Assembly: GCA_963704815.1 (NCBI GenBank)
Contig: CAVPHU010000010.1
Location: forward strand, 372,001-436,000
DNA from: DATKWD01 sp963704815
GTDB lineage: Bacteria > Actinomycetota > Acidimicrobiia > Acidimicrobiales > Salinilacustritrichaceae
DNA length: 64,000 nt
Reading direction: 5' to 3'
Positions 1-10,100 of the stretch are shown piece after piece. A program made the translations under genes and the position numbers. Position 1 is the stretch's first letter, and each line of letters opens with the position of its first letter. The notes under the pieces were generated by a model. That model searched no databases and had not been told where the DNA came from. It was given only the letters and a program-made list of their open reading frames with translations.

Positions 1-63
1 CTCGACGGGCAGGCGCTCGACGGGGTGAGGACCATCGCCAGTCGGTTCTGGCAGCACGGCTGA
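1..63 (+). CDS. 3' end of an unidentified gene (partial)
   Basis: Frame 1 is open from the window edge to a TGA at 61-63 and encodes 20 residues ending FWQHG. The codons are GC-rich at third positions, as in the neighbours, so this is probably the tail of a real gene on the same strand as the hydrolase that follows about 50 bp later. Twenty residues are too few to assign a family. Confidence 0.45.
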   Translation, partial: LDGQALDGVRTIASRFWQHG

Positions 64-103
64 GCAGTTCGGCTCGGCTCGCAACCGAGACCGCGACCAC
101 AAC

Positions 104-109
104 TACCTT
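104..109 (+). promoter_or_regulatory. -10 element, leaderless promoter of the MBL-fold gene
   Basis: TACCTT lies 6 bp before the ATG at 116, so transcription should start at or within a base of the start codon. No Shine-Dalgarno sequence precedes the ATG. The same geometry recurs before many other genes in this window. Confidence 0.55.
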
Positions 110-115
110 TGCGTC

Positions 116-745
116 ATGGCAACACGGGTCGACCAGGTCGTGACCTCAGGAACGTTCTCGATCGACGGCGAGGACTTCGAGGTCGACAACAACATCTGGA
201 TCATCGGCGACGACACCGAAGTCGTGGTGATCGATGCGGCCCACGACGCCGATCCGATCGTGGCGGGCATCGGCGACCGACGGCTACTCGCCATCGTGTG
301 CACCCACGGGCACAACGACCACATCAACGCCGCCGTCGACCTGGCCGAGCGCACCGGCGCGCCCATCCTCATCCATGCAGACGACCGCATGCTCTGGGAC
401 TCCGTGCACCCCGACCGGGCGCCGGATCGAACCCTCGCCGATGGCGACACCGTCGAGGTCGCCGACACGACGCTCGGAGTTCTCCACACGCCCGGCCACT
501 CGCCTGGGGGCATCGTGCTGCACGACCGGGTGTCCCGCCGCGTCTTCGGTGGCGACACGCTGTTCAAGGGCGGGCCCGGTGCGACCGGCCGGAGCTTCAG
601 CGACTTCGACACCATCATCGCCTCGATTCGCAGTCGTCTGTTGACCCTGCCGGACGAGACCGTCGTGTACACCGGACACGGCGACACCACGACCGTGGGC
701 GACGAAGCCCCGCACCTCGACGAGTGGATCGCCCGCGGTCACTGA
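116..745 (+). CDS. Metallo-beta-lactamase-fold hydrolase
   Basis: A 209-residue single-domain MBL-fold hydrolase. The metal-binding motif HxHxDH is visible as THGHNDH (H64, H66, D68, H69), followed by H127 in HTPGHS, D147 in GGDTLF and H188 in TGHGD. This is a complete glyoxalase II-like binuclear metal site. There is no signal peptide, so it should be cytoplasmic. In actinobacteria such short MBL proteins often sit beside mycothiol-dependent formaldehyde dehydrogenase and are thought to act on thioester adducts; here the upstream gene is cut off, so that link is only a suggestion. The start at 116 is favoured by the leaderless -10 at 104. Substrate unknown. Confidence 0.9.
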   Translation: MATRVDQVVTSGTFSIDGEDFEVDNNIWIIGDDTEVVVIDAAHDADPIVAGIGDRRLLAIVCTHGHNDHINAAVDLAERTGAPILIHADDRMLWDSVHPDRAPDRTLADGDTVEVADTTLGVLHTPGHSPGGIVLHDRVSRRVFGGDTLFKGGPGATGRSFSDFDTIIASIRSRLLTLPDETVVYTGHGDTTTVGDEAPHLDEWIARGH

Positions 746-817
746 AAGCCTGATCCAGATCAGGACGACTTGATATCAAGGTGAATTGATAGTTCGGACG
801 ACGCGGTACCCGCGTCC

Positions 818-823
818 TAAGGT
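818..823 (+). promoter_or_regulatory. -10 element, leaderless promoter of lipoprotein gene
   Basis: TAAGGT is followed by six bases and then the ATG at 830. This is the same leaderless spacing as at 104-116 and supports 830 as the start codon. Confidence 0.55.
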
Positions 824-829
824 GTCTCG

Positions 830-1396
830 ATGCGAGCATCGGGCAAGCGGGTCGTGAGCAAGTGGATCGCTGCGGCGCTCGTCGTCGGAGTCATGGCATT
901 GGGGGCCTGCTCGGATGGGGGTGGCGAGGAAGGCGAGGCAGCGGCCGATCGCACCACGACCACGGCTGCTTCGGACGATTCCGCTTCGGAGCCGGTGGTC
1001 ACCGCGTGCGAACGGGTGGACGGCGACGCGGTGAGCTTCGCTGCCGGGGAGGCGTTCAGCGCCGATCTCGAATCGGCAACCGAACGGACGTGCCGCTATC
1101 CGCGGGACTCGGCCGGGGGCGACTCGATCACGCTCACCGTCTCGGCCACCACGCTCGACCCTGTTGTGCAGTTGGATGCGCTGGCAACGAGCCCGGCCAG
1201 CGCCGAGACGTTTCAGGCCGTCGACCTCGGCGAGGGGGCCTTCACCGCCGTGATCGACGACAAGCCGCGAGCCGGTGTCTTCGTGGACGGTGAGCTGGTC
1301 GAGGTGGTCCTGGTCGTGACCGAGCCCCTCGGGATCACGACGCCGCCCGAGGAGGTCCTGCTGACGATCCTCGGCGAGGCGACGGGGCAGGCCTAG
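830..1396 (+). CDS. Secreted lipoprotein, DUF3558-like
   Basis: A 188-residue protein with a basic N-terminus (RASGKR), a hydrophobic helix and a lipobox LGAC at about residues 24-27, followed by an acidic, Ser/Thr-rich linker. It should be a diacylglyceryl-anchored lipoprotein on the outer face of the membrane. The mature part has a cysteine near residue 63 and another at about 87, with alternating short beta-rich segments, resembling the small DUF3558-type lipoproteins of actinobacteria; that assignment is tentative. It directly precedes the giant surface protein, so both may belong to a cell-envelope locus. Function unknown. Confidence 0.8.
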   Translation: MRASGKRVVSKWIAAALVVGVMALGACSDGGGEEGEAAADRTTTTAASDDSASEPVVTACERVDGDAVSFAAGEAFSADLESATERTCRYPRDSAGGDSITLTVSATTLDPVVQLDALATSPASAETFQAVDLGEGAFTAVIDDKPRAGVFVDGELVEVVLVVTEPLGITTPPEEVLLTILGEATGQA

Positions 1397-1573
1397 CGGC
1401 CCATACCGTTGGTCCGAACGGCCCAGCGACAGCGTCGTGTGGGTTCGGTTGACTCTCTGAGAGCGAAATCCCGCTTCCGTCGCGCGCGGAATCGTAGGTT
1501 TCGCCGTCGTCAGTTCGTCGCCGAATCCCGAAGGCCTGTCCTCTTGACCGCACAAGCCCAGTCCTCGCCAAGT

Positions 1574-3496
1574 GTGAGGGATCACAGGCGACCGAGCCGG
1601 GCACGGCGACGTATCGCCGAGATGGCCCTGTTGGCCCTCGTCGCGCAGATGCTGATGTTCCTGGTCGGCCCGGTGCAGGAGGCATTCGCTCTGGGTGAGG
1701 TCTGCTACACGGTCGCCGACGGCGGGGACCGAGTGAACACGCTGCAGTTGGGGGCGGGCGGTTGGTCCGAGATCGACGATCAGGTCCTGCCGAGCGGCAT
1801 CGACGACGTCGAGACCATCGCCTACTGGCCTGGAGGCAGCGGCACGCTCTACGGCGCCGACGCCAACCAGCTCGGCATCATCAACCCGGCCACCGGTGGT
1901 TGGACGGCGACCTCGCAGACCTTCGGAACCGGCAACGGAGTGATCGGTGGCTCGACGGTCAACCGCACGTTCGACGACGTCGACAGCCTCACGTTCGATC
2001 CCTTCAGCGGCATTCTCTGGGGAGCGAATCGCGAGAGTGGCCAGCTCGACCTGTTGTTCCAGATCAATCCGGCCACCGGGCAGCGGATCGCGGGTGCGTT
2101 CGGCCCCGGAATCGACTTCGTCGCGATTCCCGCCATCCAGAGCGGACTGCAGGACGTCGACGACATGGCGATCTCGACTTTCGACGGCGAGTTGATCGGC
2201 ATCCAGAACAACAGCGGCGCCACCGACCGGCTCGTCGCCATCGACAAGACGACCGGCGGCACAAGCAATCCGCGAGCGCTCGGGCCCGGCGTCGACTCGC
2301 CGTCGACACCGCTCAGTGACATGGAGGGCCTCGGTTTCCACAGCGACGGTCGCCTCTTCGGCACGACCGGAAACGCCTCGTCAGATGGAGACGACGAGGA
2401 CCGGCTCTGGCAGATCGACCAGGCGTCTGGACTCGCGTCATCGCTCCTCGCCTTCACGAACGGCGTCGACCACGAGTCGGTCGACTGCCTCACCGAACCG
2501 CTGAACAACATCACCGGCACGGTGTGGGACGACCTCGACGCCGATCAGACCATCAACGGCGCCGAAACGGGCACGACCGGCGTCGAGGTGAACCTCTACC
2601 GCGACGTGAACGGTGACGGACTCCTCGATGCCGGCGACATCTACCTCGCGACCAAGACCACCGGCGCGGGCGGCACCTATGCCTTCAACATCGCCGCGAC
2701 CGGTGCCTTCGTGCTCGACGTCACCCCGTCGACGCTCCCCACCGGCCACAGCTTCACGACCGACAACCTCGAGGTCGCCGACTTCGGCGCGCTGTTCGGC
2801 CAGACCGATGCCGACAACGACTTCGGTCACCGCGATCCGGTCGACCTCGCCATCACCAAGGCCAAGAGCGGTGGCGGGTCGTTCACGGTCGGGGTCAACG
2901 GGTCCTACGACATCGCCATCGACAACACGTCGGCCAGCCCGACCACGGGTGCCGTCACCGTCTCAGACACGCTTCCCGCAGGACTGACCTTCGTCAGCGC
3001 CGGGTCGGGTGGGAGTGGTTTCGCGTGTCAGCGCGATCGCCCAGGTCGTCACCTGCACCCGGCCTGCATCCCCGGCGATCGCCGGCGGCGCGAGCCTCTC
3101 GTTCCCCATCGTGGTCGCCGTCGGCCCGGCCGCTGCCCCGAGCGTCACCAACACCGCCACGGTGTCGACGCCAGGCGACGACGACCCGACCAACAACTCG
3201 AGCACGGTCGTCACGCCCGTCGGCAGCCTGGCCGACGTGACGGTGGTCAAGACGGCCCCGGTGTCGGTCGACGCAGCCGGCGCGTACGCCTACTCGATCA
3301 CGGTGTCGAACAACGGACCGTCTCCCGCCGCCAACGTGACGCTGAGCGATCCGTTGCCCGCCGGCGTCGGCTTCGTCTCGGTGGTGCCCGGAAGCCCCAC
3401 CTGTTCGGAGGCGGGCGGCACGGTGTCGTGCGCCTTCGGCACCATCGCTTCGGGTGGGTCGACCGCGGTGACGGTGAACGTCACCGCTCCGAGTGA
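1574..3496 (+). CDS. Giant DUF11 surface protein, N-terminal segment (frameshifted at ~3029)
   Basis: This is the N-terminal part of a giant cell-wall protein that continues in the next two entries. The open frame extends back to 1409, but GTG 1574 gives a sensible signal peptide: an Arg-rich n-region, then hydrophobic LLALVAQMLMFLVG, then cleavage after EAFA. A TTG at 1544 is an alternative. Mature residues to about 310 form a repeat-like, possibly beta-propeller domain with phrases such as GTLYGAD and FDPFSGILWGA. An SdrD-B-like module follows (GTVWDDLDADQTINGAE) and then the first DUF11 module (VDLAITKAK). The meaningful frame ends at 3028, where one extra base after FAC pushes translation out of frame. 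The residues from there to 3496 are Arg-rich nonsense typical of a shifted GC-rich frame. Confidence 0.75.
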   Translation: MRDHRRPSRARRRIAEMALLALVAQMLMFLVGPVQEAFALGEVCYTVADGGDRVNTLQLGAGGWSEIDDQVLPSGIDDVETIAYWPGGSGTLYGADANQLGIINPATGGWTATSQTFGTGNGVIGGSTVNRTFDDVDSLTFDPFSGILWGANRESGQLDLLFQINPATGQRIAGAFGPGIDFVAIPAIQSGLQDVDDMAISTFDGELIGIQNNSGATDRLVAIDKTTGGTSNPRALGPGVDSPSTPLSDMEGLGFHSDGRLFGTTGNASSDGDDEDRLWQIDQASGLASSLLAFTNGVDHESVDCLTEPLNNITGTVWDDLDADQTINGAETGTTGVEVNLYRDVNGDGLLDAGDIYLATKTTGAGGTYAFNIAATGAFVLDVTPSTLPTGHSFTTDNLEVADFGALFGQTDADNDFGHRDPVDLAITKAKSGGGSFTVGVNGSYDIAIDNTSASPTTGAVTVSDTLPAGLTFVSAGSGGSGFACQRDRPGRHLHPACIPGDRRRREPLVPHRGRRRPGRCPERHQHRHGVDARRRRPDQQLEHGRHARRQPGRRDGGQDGPGVGRRSRRVRLLDHGVEQRTVSRRQRDAERSVARRRRLRLGGARKPHLFGGGRHGVVRLRHHRFGWVDRGDGERHRSE

Positions 3497-6400
3497 TCCA
3501 GGGTCGATCAACAACACGGCGACCGTCGCGACCTCGACCCCCGAGTCCGACGACACCAACAACACCTCGTCGGCTCCGACCGACGTGGATGCCCTTGCCG
3601 ACGTCACCGTCACCAAGACGGCTCCGGCCTCGGTGAACGCGGCGGGTGGTTTCGACTACTCGATCACGGTCACGAACAACGGTCCGTCGACCGCAGAGAA
3701 CGTGACGCTCGACGATCCGCTGCCGGCCGGCGTGGGCTTCGTTTCGGTTGCTCCTGGGAGCCCCACCTGCACCGAGGCGGCTGGCACGGTGTCCTGCGGC
3801 CTCGGCTCGCTGGCGTCGGGCGCCTCGACCGGAGTCACCATCTCGGTGACCGCACCGGTGAGCCCCGGATCGGTCACCAACACGGCCACGGTCGGCACCT
3901 CGACCCCCGAGTCCGACGACACCAACAACTCCGACTCGGCCACCACCTCGGTGGCCGCGCTCGCCGATGTCACGGTGACCAAGACCGCACCGGCCAACGT
4001 CGACGCGGGCACCGACTTCGACTACACGATCACGGTCACCAACAACGGTCCCTCGACCGCGGCCGACGTGACGCTGAGTGACCCGCTCCCGGGCCAAGTG
4101 TCGTTCGTGTCGGTGTCGCCGGCCGGGCCGACCTGCACCGAGGCGGCCGGGACCGTCGATTGTGACTTCGGTTCGCTGGCCAGTGGTGCGAGCGAGATCG
4201 TGACCGTCACCGTGACCGCTCAGGACGAGGGGGCGCCGAGCTTCGACAACACGGCGACGGTGGCGACGTCGACGCCGGAGTCCGACGACACGAACAACGA
4301 CGACACCGCCCCGGTGGTCATCGATCCGCTGGCCGATGTGACGGTGACCAAGACGTCGCCGGCCAACGTCGATGCCGGGAGTGACTTCGACTACACGATC
4401 ACGGTGACCAACAACGGTCCGTCGACCGCGGCCGACGTGACGCTCAGCGACCCGCTTCCGGGCGAGGTCAGCTTCGTGTCGGTGGCGCCGAGCCCGGCCT
4501 GTGGTGAGCTCGCGGGCACGGTTGGCTGTGGGTTCGGTTCATTGGCCAGCGGTGCTTCGCAGGTGGTCACGGTGACGGTGACCGCGCAGGACGATGCCGC
4601 GGGTCCGTTCGACAACACGGCGACGGTGGCGACCAGCACTCCGGAGTCCGATGACACGAACAACGACGACACGGCCCCGGTGACCATCGCGGCCCTGGCC
4701 GACGTGACGGTGACCAAGACGGCACCGGCGAGTGTCGATGCGGGCAGCGACTTCGACTACTCGATCACGGTGACGAACAACGGTCCGTCGACGGCGGCCG
4801 ACGTGACGCTCAGTGATCCGCTTCCGGGTGAGGTGTCGTTCGTGTCGGTGTCGCCGGCCGGCCCGACGTGCACCGAGGCGGCCGGGACCGTCGACTGTGA
4901 CTTCGGTTCGCTGGCCAGTGGTGCGAGCGAGGTCGTGACGGTCACGGTGACGGCGCAGGACGATGCCGCGGGTCCGTTCGACAACACGGCGACGGTGGCG
5001 ACGAGCACTCCGGAGTCCGATGACACGAACAATGACGACACGGCCCCGGTGACCATCGCCGCCCTGGCCGATGTGACGGTGACCAAGACGGCGCCGGCCA
5101 ACGTCGACGCCGGTTCGGACTTCGACTACTCGATCACGGTCACCAACAACGGCCCGTCTGCAGCAGCCGACGTGACGTTGTCGGATCCGCTTCCGTCCGA
5201 GGTGACGTTCGTGTCGGTTTCACCCGGGACACCGACGTGCACCGAGGCGGCTGGGACGGTCGATTGTGACTTCGGGTCGCTGGCCAGCGGTGCTTCGCAG
5301 GTGGTCACGGTGACGGTGACCGCGGAGGACGATGCCGCGGGTCCGTTCGACAACACGGCGACGGTGGCGACCAGCACGCCGGAGTCGGACACGACGAACA
5401 ACGACGACTCGGCGCCGTTGACGATCGATCCGCTCGCCGATGTGACGGTGACCAAGACGGCGCCGGCGAGCGCAGGCTCGGGCACCGACTTCGACTACTC
5501 GATCACGGTGACCAACAACGGTCCGTCCGCGGCCGACGACGTCACGCTTTCGGACGCGCTGCCGCCGGAGGTCACCTTCGTCAGCGTCGCTCCGGGCGGA
5601 CCGACCTGCACCGAGGCCACCGGCACGATCGACTGCGACTTCGGGACCCTCGCGAGCGGCGCGACCCAGAACGTGACCATCACCGTCACCGCCCAGGTGG
5701 CACCAACCGGACCGTTCGACAACACGGCGACCGTCGCCACGAGCACCCCTGAATCGGACACGACCAACAACGACGACACCGCGCCGGTCACCATCACACC
5801 GATCTCCGACGTGACGGTGACCAAGACCGCACCCGCGTCGGTGGTCGCCGGCACTGATTTCGACTACTCGATCGTGGTCACCAACAACGGCCCGGCAACC
5901 GCCGCCGACGTGACCCTGACCGACGCCCTGCCGGCCGAGGTGACCTTCGTCTCCTCCACGCCCGGGGGACCGACCTGCACCGAGAGCGGCGGCACCCTCA
6001 GCTGTGATCTCGGCAGCCTGGCCAACGGCGCCAGCGTCCCGGTCACGCTGACCGTCACGGCCCAGGACGAGGCAGCCGGCCCGTTCGACAACACCGCCGT
6101 GGTCGCCACCTCGACCTTCGAGTCCGACGACACCAACAACGACGACACCGCCCCGGTGGTCATCTCGCCGATCACCGACATCACGGTGACGAAGACGGCG
6201 CCGGCGAACGTGGATGCCGGTTCGGACTTCGACTACACGATCACGGTGACGAACAACGGTCCGTCGACGGCGGCCGACGTGACCCTGTCCGATCCGCTTC
6301 CGAGTGAGGTCGGTTTCGTGTCGGTGTCGCCGACGCCGGACTGTGGCGAGCTCGCCGGGACGATCGGTTGTGGGCTCGGTTCGCTGGCTCCGGGCGGGTC

Positions 6401-7148
6401 GGTGGTCGTGACGGTGACGGTGACCGCCCAGGACGATCCTGCGGGTCCGTTCGACAACACGGCGACGGTTGCGACCAGCACGCCGGAGTCCGATGTCACG
6501 AACAACGACGACTCGGCGCCGGTGACGATCGATCCGCTGGTCGATGTGACGGTGACGAAGACGGCGCCGGCGAACGTCGACGCCGGTTCGGACTTCGACT
6601 ACTCGATCACGGTGACCAACAACGGTCCCTCGACGGCGGCCGACGTGACGCTCTCCGATCCGCTCCCGGGCGAGGTCTCCTTCGTGAGCGTCGCTCCGGC
6701 TGGTCCGACGTGCACCGAGGCGGCTGGGACGATCGATTGTGACTTCGGGACGCTGGCCAGTGGTGCGAGCGAGGTCGTGACGGTGACGGTGACCGCCCAG
6801 GACGATCCTGCGGGTCCGTTCGACAACACGGCGACGGTTGGGACGAGCACGCCGGAGTCGGATGTCACGAACAACGACGACTCGGCGCCGGTGACGATCG
6901 ATCCGCTGGTCGACGTCACGGTGACGAAGACGGCGCCCGGCAACGTGGATGCGGGCAGCGACTTCGACTACACGATCACGGTGACCAACAACGGTCCCTC
7001 GACGGCGGCCGACGTGACCCTCAGCGACCCGCTTCCGGGTGAGGTGTCGTTCGTGTCGGTTGCACCCGGGACACCCACGTGTACCGAGACGACGGGAACG
7101 GTCTCTGTGACTTCGGTTCGCTGGCCAGTGGTGCGAGCGAGGTCGTGA
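3009..7148 (+). CDS. Giant DUF11 surface protein, middle segment (repeats 1-11)
   Basis: This continues the same protein in the +1 frame; real homology starts at about 3030 (SAIAQVVTC). It carries repeats 1-11 of a tandem array. Each unit is about 123 residues and opens with a variant of ADVTVTKTAPANVDAGSDFD, followed by YTITVTNNGPST, DPLP, a CTE or CGE motif, and TPESDDTNNDD. DUF11 modules are immunoglobulin-like beta-sandwiches found in very long bacterial surface proteins, and the paired cysteines in each unit could form a disulfide outside the cell. The coding frame is lost at about 7113, where one base appears to be missing between GTV and CDFG, and it runs to a stop at 7148. Without that lesion it would join the next segment. 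Confidence 0.75.
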   Translation: MGVVSRVSAIAQVVTCTRPASPAIAGGASLSFPIVVAVGPAAAPSVTNTATVSTPGDDDPTNNSSTVVTPVGSLADVTVVKTAPVSVDAAGAYAYSITVSNNGPSPAANVTLSDPLPAGVGFVSVVPGSPTCSEAGGTVSCAFGTIASGGSTAVTVNVTAPSDPGSINNTATVATSTPESDDTNNTSSAPTDVDALADVTVTKTAPASVNAAGGFDYSITVTNNGPSTAENVTLDDPLPAGVGFVSVAPGSPTCTEAAGTVSCGLGSLASGASTGVTISVTAPVSPGSVTNTATVGTSTPESDDTNNSDSATTSVAALADVTVTKTAPANVDAGTDFDYTITVTNNGPSTAADVTLSDPLPGQVSFVSVSPAGPTCTEAAGTVDCDFGSLASGASEIVTVTVTAQDEGAPSFDNTATVATSTPESDDTNNDDTAPVVIDPLADVTVTKTSPANVDAGSDFDYTITVTNNGPSTAADVTLSDPLPGEVSFVSVAPSPACGELAGTVGCGFGSLASGASQVVTVTVTAQDDAAGPFDNTATVATSTPESDDTNNDDTAPVTIAALADVTVTKTAPASVDAGSDFDYSITVTNNGPSTAADVTLSDPLPGEVSFVSVSPAGPTCTEAAGTVDCDFGSLASGASEVVTVTVTAQDDAAGPFDNTATVATSTPESDDTNNDDTAPVTIAALADVTVTKTAPANVDAGSDFDYSITVTNNGPSAAADVTLSDPLPSEVTFVSVSPGTPTCTEAAGTVDCDFGSLASGASQVVTVTVTAEDDAAGPFDNTATVATSTPESDTTNNDDSAPLTIDPLADVTVTKTAPASAGSGTDFDYSITVTNNGPSAADDVTLSDALPPEVTFVSVAPGGPTCTEATGTIDCDFGTLASGATQNVTITVTAQVAPTGPFDNTATVATSTPESDTTNNDDTAPVTITPISDVTVTKTAPASVVAGTDFDYSIVVTNNGPATAADVTLTDALPAEVTFVSSTPGGPTCTESGGTLSCDLGSLANGASVPVTLTVTAQDEAAGPFDNTAVVATSTFESDDTNNDDTAPVVISPITDITVTKTAPANVDAGSDFDYTITVTNNGPSTAADVTLSDPLPSEVGFVSVSPTPDCGELAGTIGCGLGSLAPGGSVVVTVTVTAQDDPAGPFDNTATVATSTPESDVTNNDDSAPVTIDPLVDVTVTKTAPANVDAGSDFDYSITVTNNGPSTAADVTLSDPLPGEVSFVSVAPAGPTCTEAAGTIDCDFGTLASGASEVVTVTVTAQDDPAGPFDNTATVGTSTPESDVTNNDDSAPVTIDPLVDVTVTKTAPGNVDAGSDFDYTITVTNNGPSTAADVTLSDPLPGEVSFVSVAPGTPTCTETTGTVSVTSVRWPVVRARS

Positions 7149-10100
7149 CGGTGACGGTGACGGCCCAGGACGATCCTGTGGGTCCGTTCGACAACACGGC
7201 GACGGTGGCGACCAGCACGCCGGAGTCCGACGACACGAACAACGACGACACCGCCCCGGTGACGATCGATCCGCTGGCCGATGTGACGGTGACCAAGACG
7301 GCGCCCGGCAACGTGGATGCGGGCAGCGACTTCGACTACACGATCACCGTCACCAACAACGGTCCCTCGACGGCCGACGACGTGACCCTGTCCGATCCGC
7401 TTCCGAGTGAGGTCGGTTTCGTGTCGGTGTCGCCGACGCCGGACTGTGGCGAGCTCGCCGGGACGATCGGTTGTGGGCTCGGTTCGCTGGCTCCGGGCGG
7501 GTCGGTGGTCGTGACGGTGACGGTGACCGCCCAGGACGATCCTGTGGGTCCGTTCGACAACACGGCGACGGTTGCGACCAGCACGCCGGAGTCCGACGAC
7601 ACGAACAACGACGACACCGCGCCGGTGACGATCGATCCGCTGGCCGATGTGACGGTGACCAAGACGGCGCCCGGCAACGTGGATGCGGGCAGCGACTTCG
7701 ACTACTCGATCACGGTGACCAACAACGGTCCCTCGACGGCGGCCGACGTGACGCTCTCCGATCCGCTCCCGGGCGAGGTCTCCTTCGTGAGCGTCGCTCC
7801 GGCTGGTCCGACGTGCACCGAGGCGGCTGGGACGATCGATTGTGACTTCGGGACGCTGGCCAGTGGTGCGAGCGAGGTCGTGACGGTCACGGTGACGGCG
7901 CAGGACGATCCTGCGGGTCCGTTCGACAACACGGCGACGGTGGCGACGAGCACGCCGGAGTCGGACTCGACGAACAATGACGACTCGGCGCCGGTGACGA
8001 TCGATCCGCTGGTCGATGTGACGGTGACGAAGACGGCGCCGGCGAACGTCGACGCGGGTGCGGACTTCGACTACTCGATCACGGTGACGAACAACGGTCC
8101 CTCGACGGCGGCCGACGTGACGCTCTCCGATCCGCTCCCGGGCGAGGTCTCCTTCGTGAGCGTCGCTCCGGCTGGTCCGACGTGCACCGAGGCGGCTGGG
8201 ACGATCGATTGTGACTTCGGTTCGCTGGCCAGTGGTGCGAGCGAGGTCGTGACGGTCACGGTGACCGCCCAGGACGATCCTGTGGGTCCGTTCGACAACA
8301 CGGCGACGGTGGCGACGAGCACGCCGGAGTCGGACACGACGAACAACGACGACTCGGCGCCGGTGACGATCGATCCGCTGGTCGACATCACCGTCACCAA
8401 GACGGCGCCGGCCTCGGCCGGGTCGGGCAGCGACTTCGACTACTCGATCACGGTGACCAACAACGGTCCCTCGACGGCGGCCGACGTGACGCTCTCCGAT
8501 CCGCTCCCGGGTGAGGTCTCGTTCGTGAGCGTCGCCCCGGCTGGTCCGACCTGCACCGAGACCAGCGGAACGATCGACTGCGACTTCGGGTCGCTCGCCA
8601 ACGGTGCGTCGCAGGTCGTGACCGTCACCGTCACCGCCCAGGTGACGCCCACGGGTCCGTTCGACAACACGGCGACCGTCGCGACGACGACGCCGGAGTC
8701 GGACACGACGAACAACGACGACACCGCCCCGGTGACCATCACGCCCATCGCCGACGTGACCGTGACCAAGACGGCGCCCGCGTCGGTGGTCGCCGGCACT
8801 GAGTTCGACTACTCGATCACGGTCACCAACAACGGCCCGGCCACGGCCGACGACGTGACCCTCAGCGACCCGCTCCCGGGCGAAGTGAGCTTCGTGTCGG
8901 TGTCGCCGGCCGGTCCGACGTGCACCGAGACGACCGGGACGATCGACTGTGACTTCGGTTCGCTGGCCAGTGGTGCGAGCGAGGTCGTGACGCTCACGGT
9001 GACCGCCCAGGACGAGGCGGCGCCGAGCTTCGACAACACGGCGACGGTTGCGACCTCGACGTTCGAGTCCGACGACACGAACAACGACGACACCGCCCCG
9101 GTCGTGATCACGCCGATCTCCGATGTGACGGTGACGAAGACGGCGCCGGCCAACGTCGATGCCGGTTCGGACTTCGATTACACGATCACGGTGACCAACA
9201 ACGGTCCTTCGACGGCCGACAGCGTGACGCTCAGTGATCCGCTTCCTGGCCAGGTGAGCTTCGTGAGCGTTGCTCCGGGCAACCCGACGTGCGGCGAGCT
9301 CGGCGGAACCGTGGCGTGCGACTTCGGGTCGTTGGCCAGTGGAGCGAGCGAGATCGTGACGGTCACCGTGACCGCCCAGGACGAGGGTGCTCCGAGCTTC
9401 GACAACACGGCGACGGTGGCCACCACCACACCCGAGTCGGACACGACCAACAACGACGACACCGCCCCCGTCGTCATCGACCCGATCACCGACGTGACGG
9501 TGACCAAGACGGCGCCCGGCAACGTGGATGCGGGCAGCGACTTCGACTACACGATCACGGTCACCAACAACGGTCCCTCGACGGCCGACGACGTCACCCT
9601 CTCTGACCCGCTCCCGGGCGAAGTGGCCTTCGTGAGCGTGTCGCCCGCTGGTCCGACGTGCACCGAGGCGGCTGGGACGATCGACTGTGACTTCGGGTCG
9701 TTGGCCACTGGCGCCAGCGAGATCGTGACGGTCACGGTGACGGCCCAGAACGATCCGGCCGACTTCGACAACACGGCGACGGTGGCGACGTCGACGCCGG
9801 AGTCCGACGACACGAACAACGACGACACCGCCCCCGTGAGCATCGGCGGCATCGTCGACATCACCGTCACCAAGACGGCCCCGGCAAACGTCGATGCCGG
9901 CACCGACTTCGACTACACGATCACGGTCACCAACAACGGTCCCTCGACCGCTGACGCAGTCGAGTTGACCGACTCGCTGCCGGCAGAGGTGAGCTTCGTG
10001 AGCGTGGCTCCGGGCAACCCGACCTGCGGTGAGCTGGGCGGAACGGTCGTGTGCGACTTCGGCGCCATGGCGAACGGCCAGAGCGAGATCGTGACGGTCA

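Noticed and set aside
776..2341. Long minus-strand frame opposite the lipoprotein and start of the giant gene
   Set aside because: It spans two well-supported plus-strand genes and their promoters, and its product has no recognisable domain.
3020..7120. Programmed ribosomal frameshifting
   Set aside because: No slippery heptamer or downstream structure is evident at either site, and two opposite shifts in one array are more simply explained by indels.
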